Assembly: GCF_000143535.2 (NCBI RefSeq)
Contig: NC_037321.1
Location: 1,798,001 to 1,862,000, forward strand
Origin: Botrytis cinerea B05.10
Lineage: Eukaryota > Ascomycota > Leotiomycetes > Helotiales > Sclerotiniaceae
DNA: 64,000 nt
Direction: 5' to 3'
The first letter of the stretch is position 1; each line of letters opens with the position of its first letter. Under the pieces are notes generated by a model, which worked only from the letters and a program-made list of their open reading frames with translations, searched no databases and was not told the origin of the DNA. The translations under genes were made by a program, and so were the position numbers. This document shows positions 62,838 to 64,000 of this stretch, piece after piece.

Positions 62838-64000
62838 ATACATCACAGAGATCATGCAGTTGGAAAATGTGTGAGGGAATACAATCCCTCCGAAGGCCGT
62901 AGACAATCCACCTGCCTACAGAGTCCTGCAAAATTGAGGATCCATTTAATCACAAGCATCGAATGATTGCAAACTTCCAAGATTGATGTTTGAACTTTGA
63001 TCTTGCAAAAATAGGGGGCATATGGCTGTATATAACACTCCGTACATCGTAGATGACGATAAAATTAACCTTGTTCAATCAATCAATCGATCCATATTAT
63101 TTTTGCCTGGATCTACTAAAGATACTCGGAGTCAGTTGTTTGAAGATCTACCCACATTTGACTTACCCCTTGGCTTACTAATTGAGGAATGGAACTGCTG
63201 GAAGGACATTTTGGGCGGACGTCGCGTCTCTAGAACTTCCTCGGAACGATCCCTCCCCCCCCCAAGCTCCACTATATGTATGTTGAGTTGTTGACGGGCG
63301 TCAAAATTAAAATACCGGTAGAAGGAAGAATGGAATGGAGGCGGAACAAGCCTTGAAGGGTGCTGGGGAGGGGAGGTCTTGGTCTGCGAGAGGATGGATG
63401 GATGTCTACAGGTATTTAATGTGTGCGTGTACCTTAATATAAGATAATCAAAGTATACCATTTTGCGAGAGGAGAAAGGAGTAAATTAAGATTTGAGAGC
63501 AGAGAGAGAGCAGAGAGAGAGCAGACAGACTCAACTATTGATACATGACATGATACACTGGTATCACACAACAATATATCAAATCGGACAATGGATATTG
63601 TGATGCAGAGTCACACCTGATTTTCCTGTACTTGGTAAAACATCGTGATGGGCGAGATAGGTTGATGCTTGTGACATCCATCTACCTCGTACTTGATCAC
63701 CCAGGTACCCTTATAATATGTGGATCAGTCAAGTCTATCTATCGTATCTATCATCCACCATCCACCATCCATCATCCATTCATTCCCTCGAAATTCCCAA
63801 TCGCTTCCTGCTCATTTCCATTCAACCAGCTCCTGTCGTGCCAAGCGTGCCAATCAATGGGGAATGTTCGACGCGATCACGAAGGCTTCTCATCATAATA
63901 ACAGCATTGAGTGAGTGAACGAGGGAGAATCGCTCGAGATAGACATGATGATTCGACCGAGCACTTTGCAAACGGCGGGCATTTTGTTATTTGTTGGTGG

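Larger units (their letters stand above)
61072..64000. promoter_or_regulatory. Upstream region of the chitin synthase gene
   Basis: These 2.9 kb have no convincing protein gene; frames of 60-110 codons run through simple repeats. The region contains several microsatellites (listed separately) and CCTAGG-containing spots at about 62216 and 62728. Long leaders are common for chitin synthase genes. In several ascomycetes this gene is divergently paired with the class V gene, so part of this region may serve a neighbour beyond 64000 (inference). Confidence 0.6.

Noticed and set aside
62673..62966. 97-codon frame upstream of the chitin synthase
   Set aside because: It reads through the AC microsatellite and has no recognisable product.
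1..64000. tRNA or rRNA genes
   Set aside because: I looked for cloverleaf-like box A/box B patterns and conserved rRNA stretches by eye and found none that held up; a covariance-model scan would be decisive.

Overview
The window looks like nuclear DNA of a filamentous ascomycete. The genes are compact, with short introns (about 47-181 bp, one of 348 bp) that have GT/AG ends and CTAAC/CTGAC-like branch sites. Products include a class VI/VII myosin-like chitin synthase, a HET-C-type glycolipid transfer protein and a 2EXR-domain protein, all typical of Pezizomycotina. Gene style and the RIP-like AT-rich repeats suggest Leotiomycetes, perhaps Sclerotiniaceae; this placement is inference and was not tested by any search.

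Left gene-rich arm (1-10.7 kb): a MacroD-type macro-domain hydrolase (+), a METTL16-type RNA N6-adenosine methyltransferase (+), a 2EXR-domain protein (+), a HET-C/GLTP glycolipid transfer protein (-) and an NAD(P)-dependent extended SDR reductase (+). A 10-bp minisatellite of about 42 units ends 6 bp before the reductase start codon. A weak small-gene candidate lies at 10.1-10.5 kb, just before the AT-rich block.

Central block (about 10.72-52.92 kb): some 42 kb of extremely AT-rich DNA with no credible protein gene. It is best explained as old transposon copies eroded by repeat-induced point mutation (RIP), possibly pericentromeric or centromeric. Under the decay I can recognise a set of terminal-inverted-repeat elements: five short copies (333-455 bp) and four long ones (1.3-3.2 kb) that share the outer ~45 bp of the inverted repeat, which itself holds a doubled 17-bp unit. 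There are also LINE-like 3' ends with TAC-repeat tails, a 5.8-kb segment whose G/C strand bias flips near 41.95 kb, a small GC-rich island at 29.3 kb, and about 19 scattered copies of the palindrome ACCTAGGT.

Right gene-rich arm (52.9-64 kb): an unrecognised three-exon gene with a 13-codon middle exon sits at the edge of the AT-rich block. It is followed by a complete 1,779-residue chitin synthase (-) with a myosin-like N-terminus lacking a P-loop, a cytochrome b5-like domain, a GT2 catalytic core and a DEK C-terminal domain. The last 2.9 kb is its upstream region, full of simple repeats. In several fungi this gene sits head-to-head with the class V chitin synthase, so that partner may start just beyond the right end.

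The housekeeping genes form no pathway or operon together. The most unusual material is the transposon system and composition signals in the AT-rich block and the minisatellite promoter. I found no evidence for a wholly new protein system.
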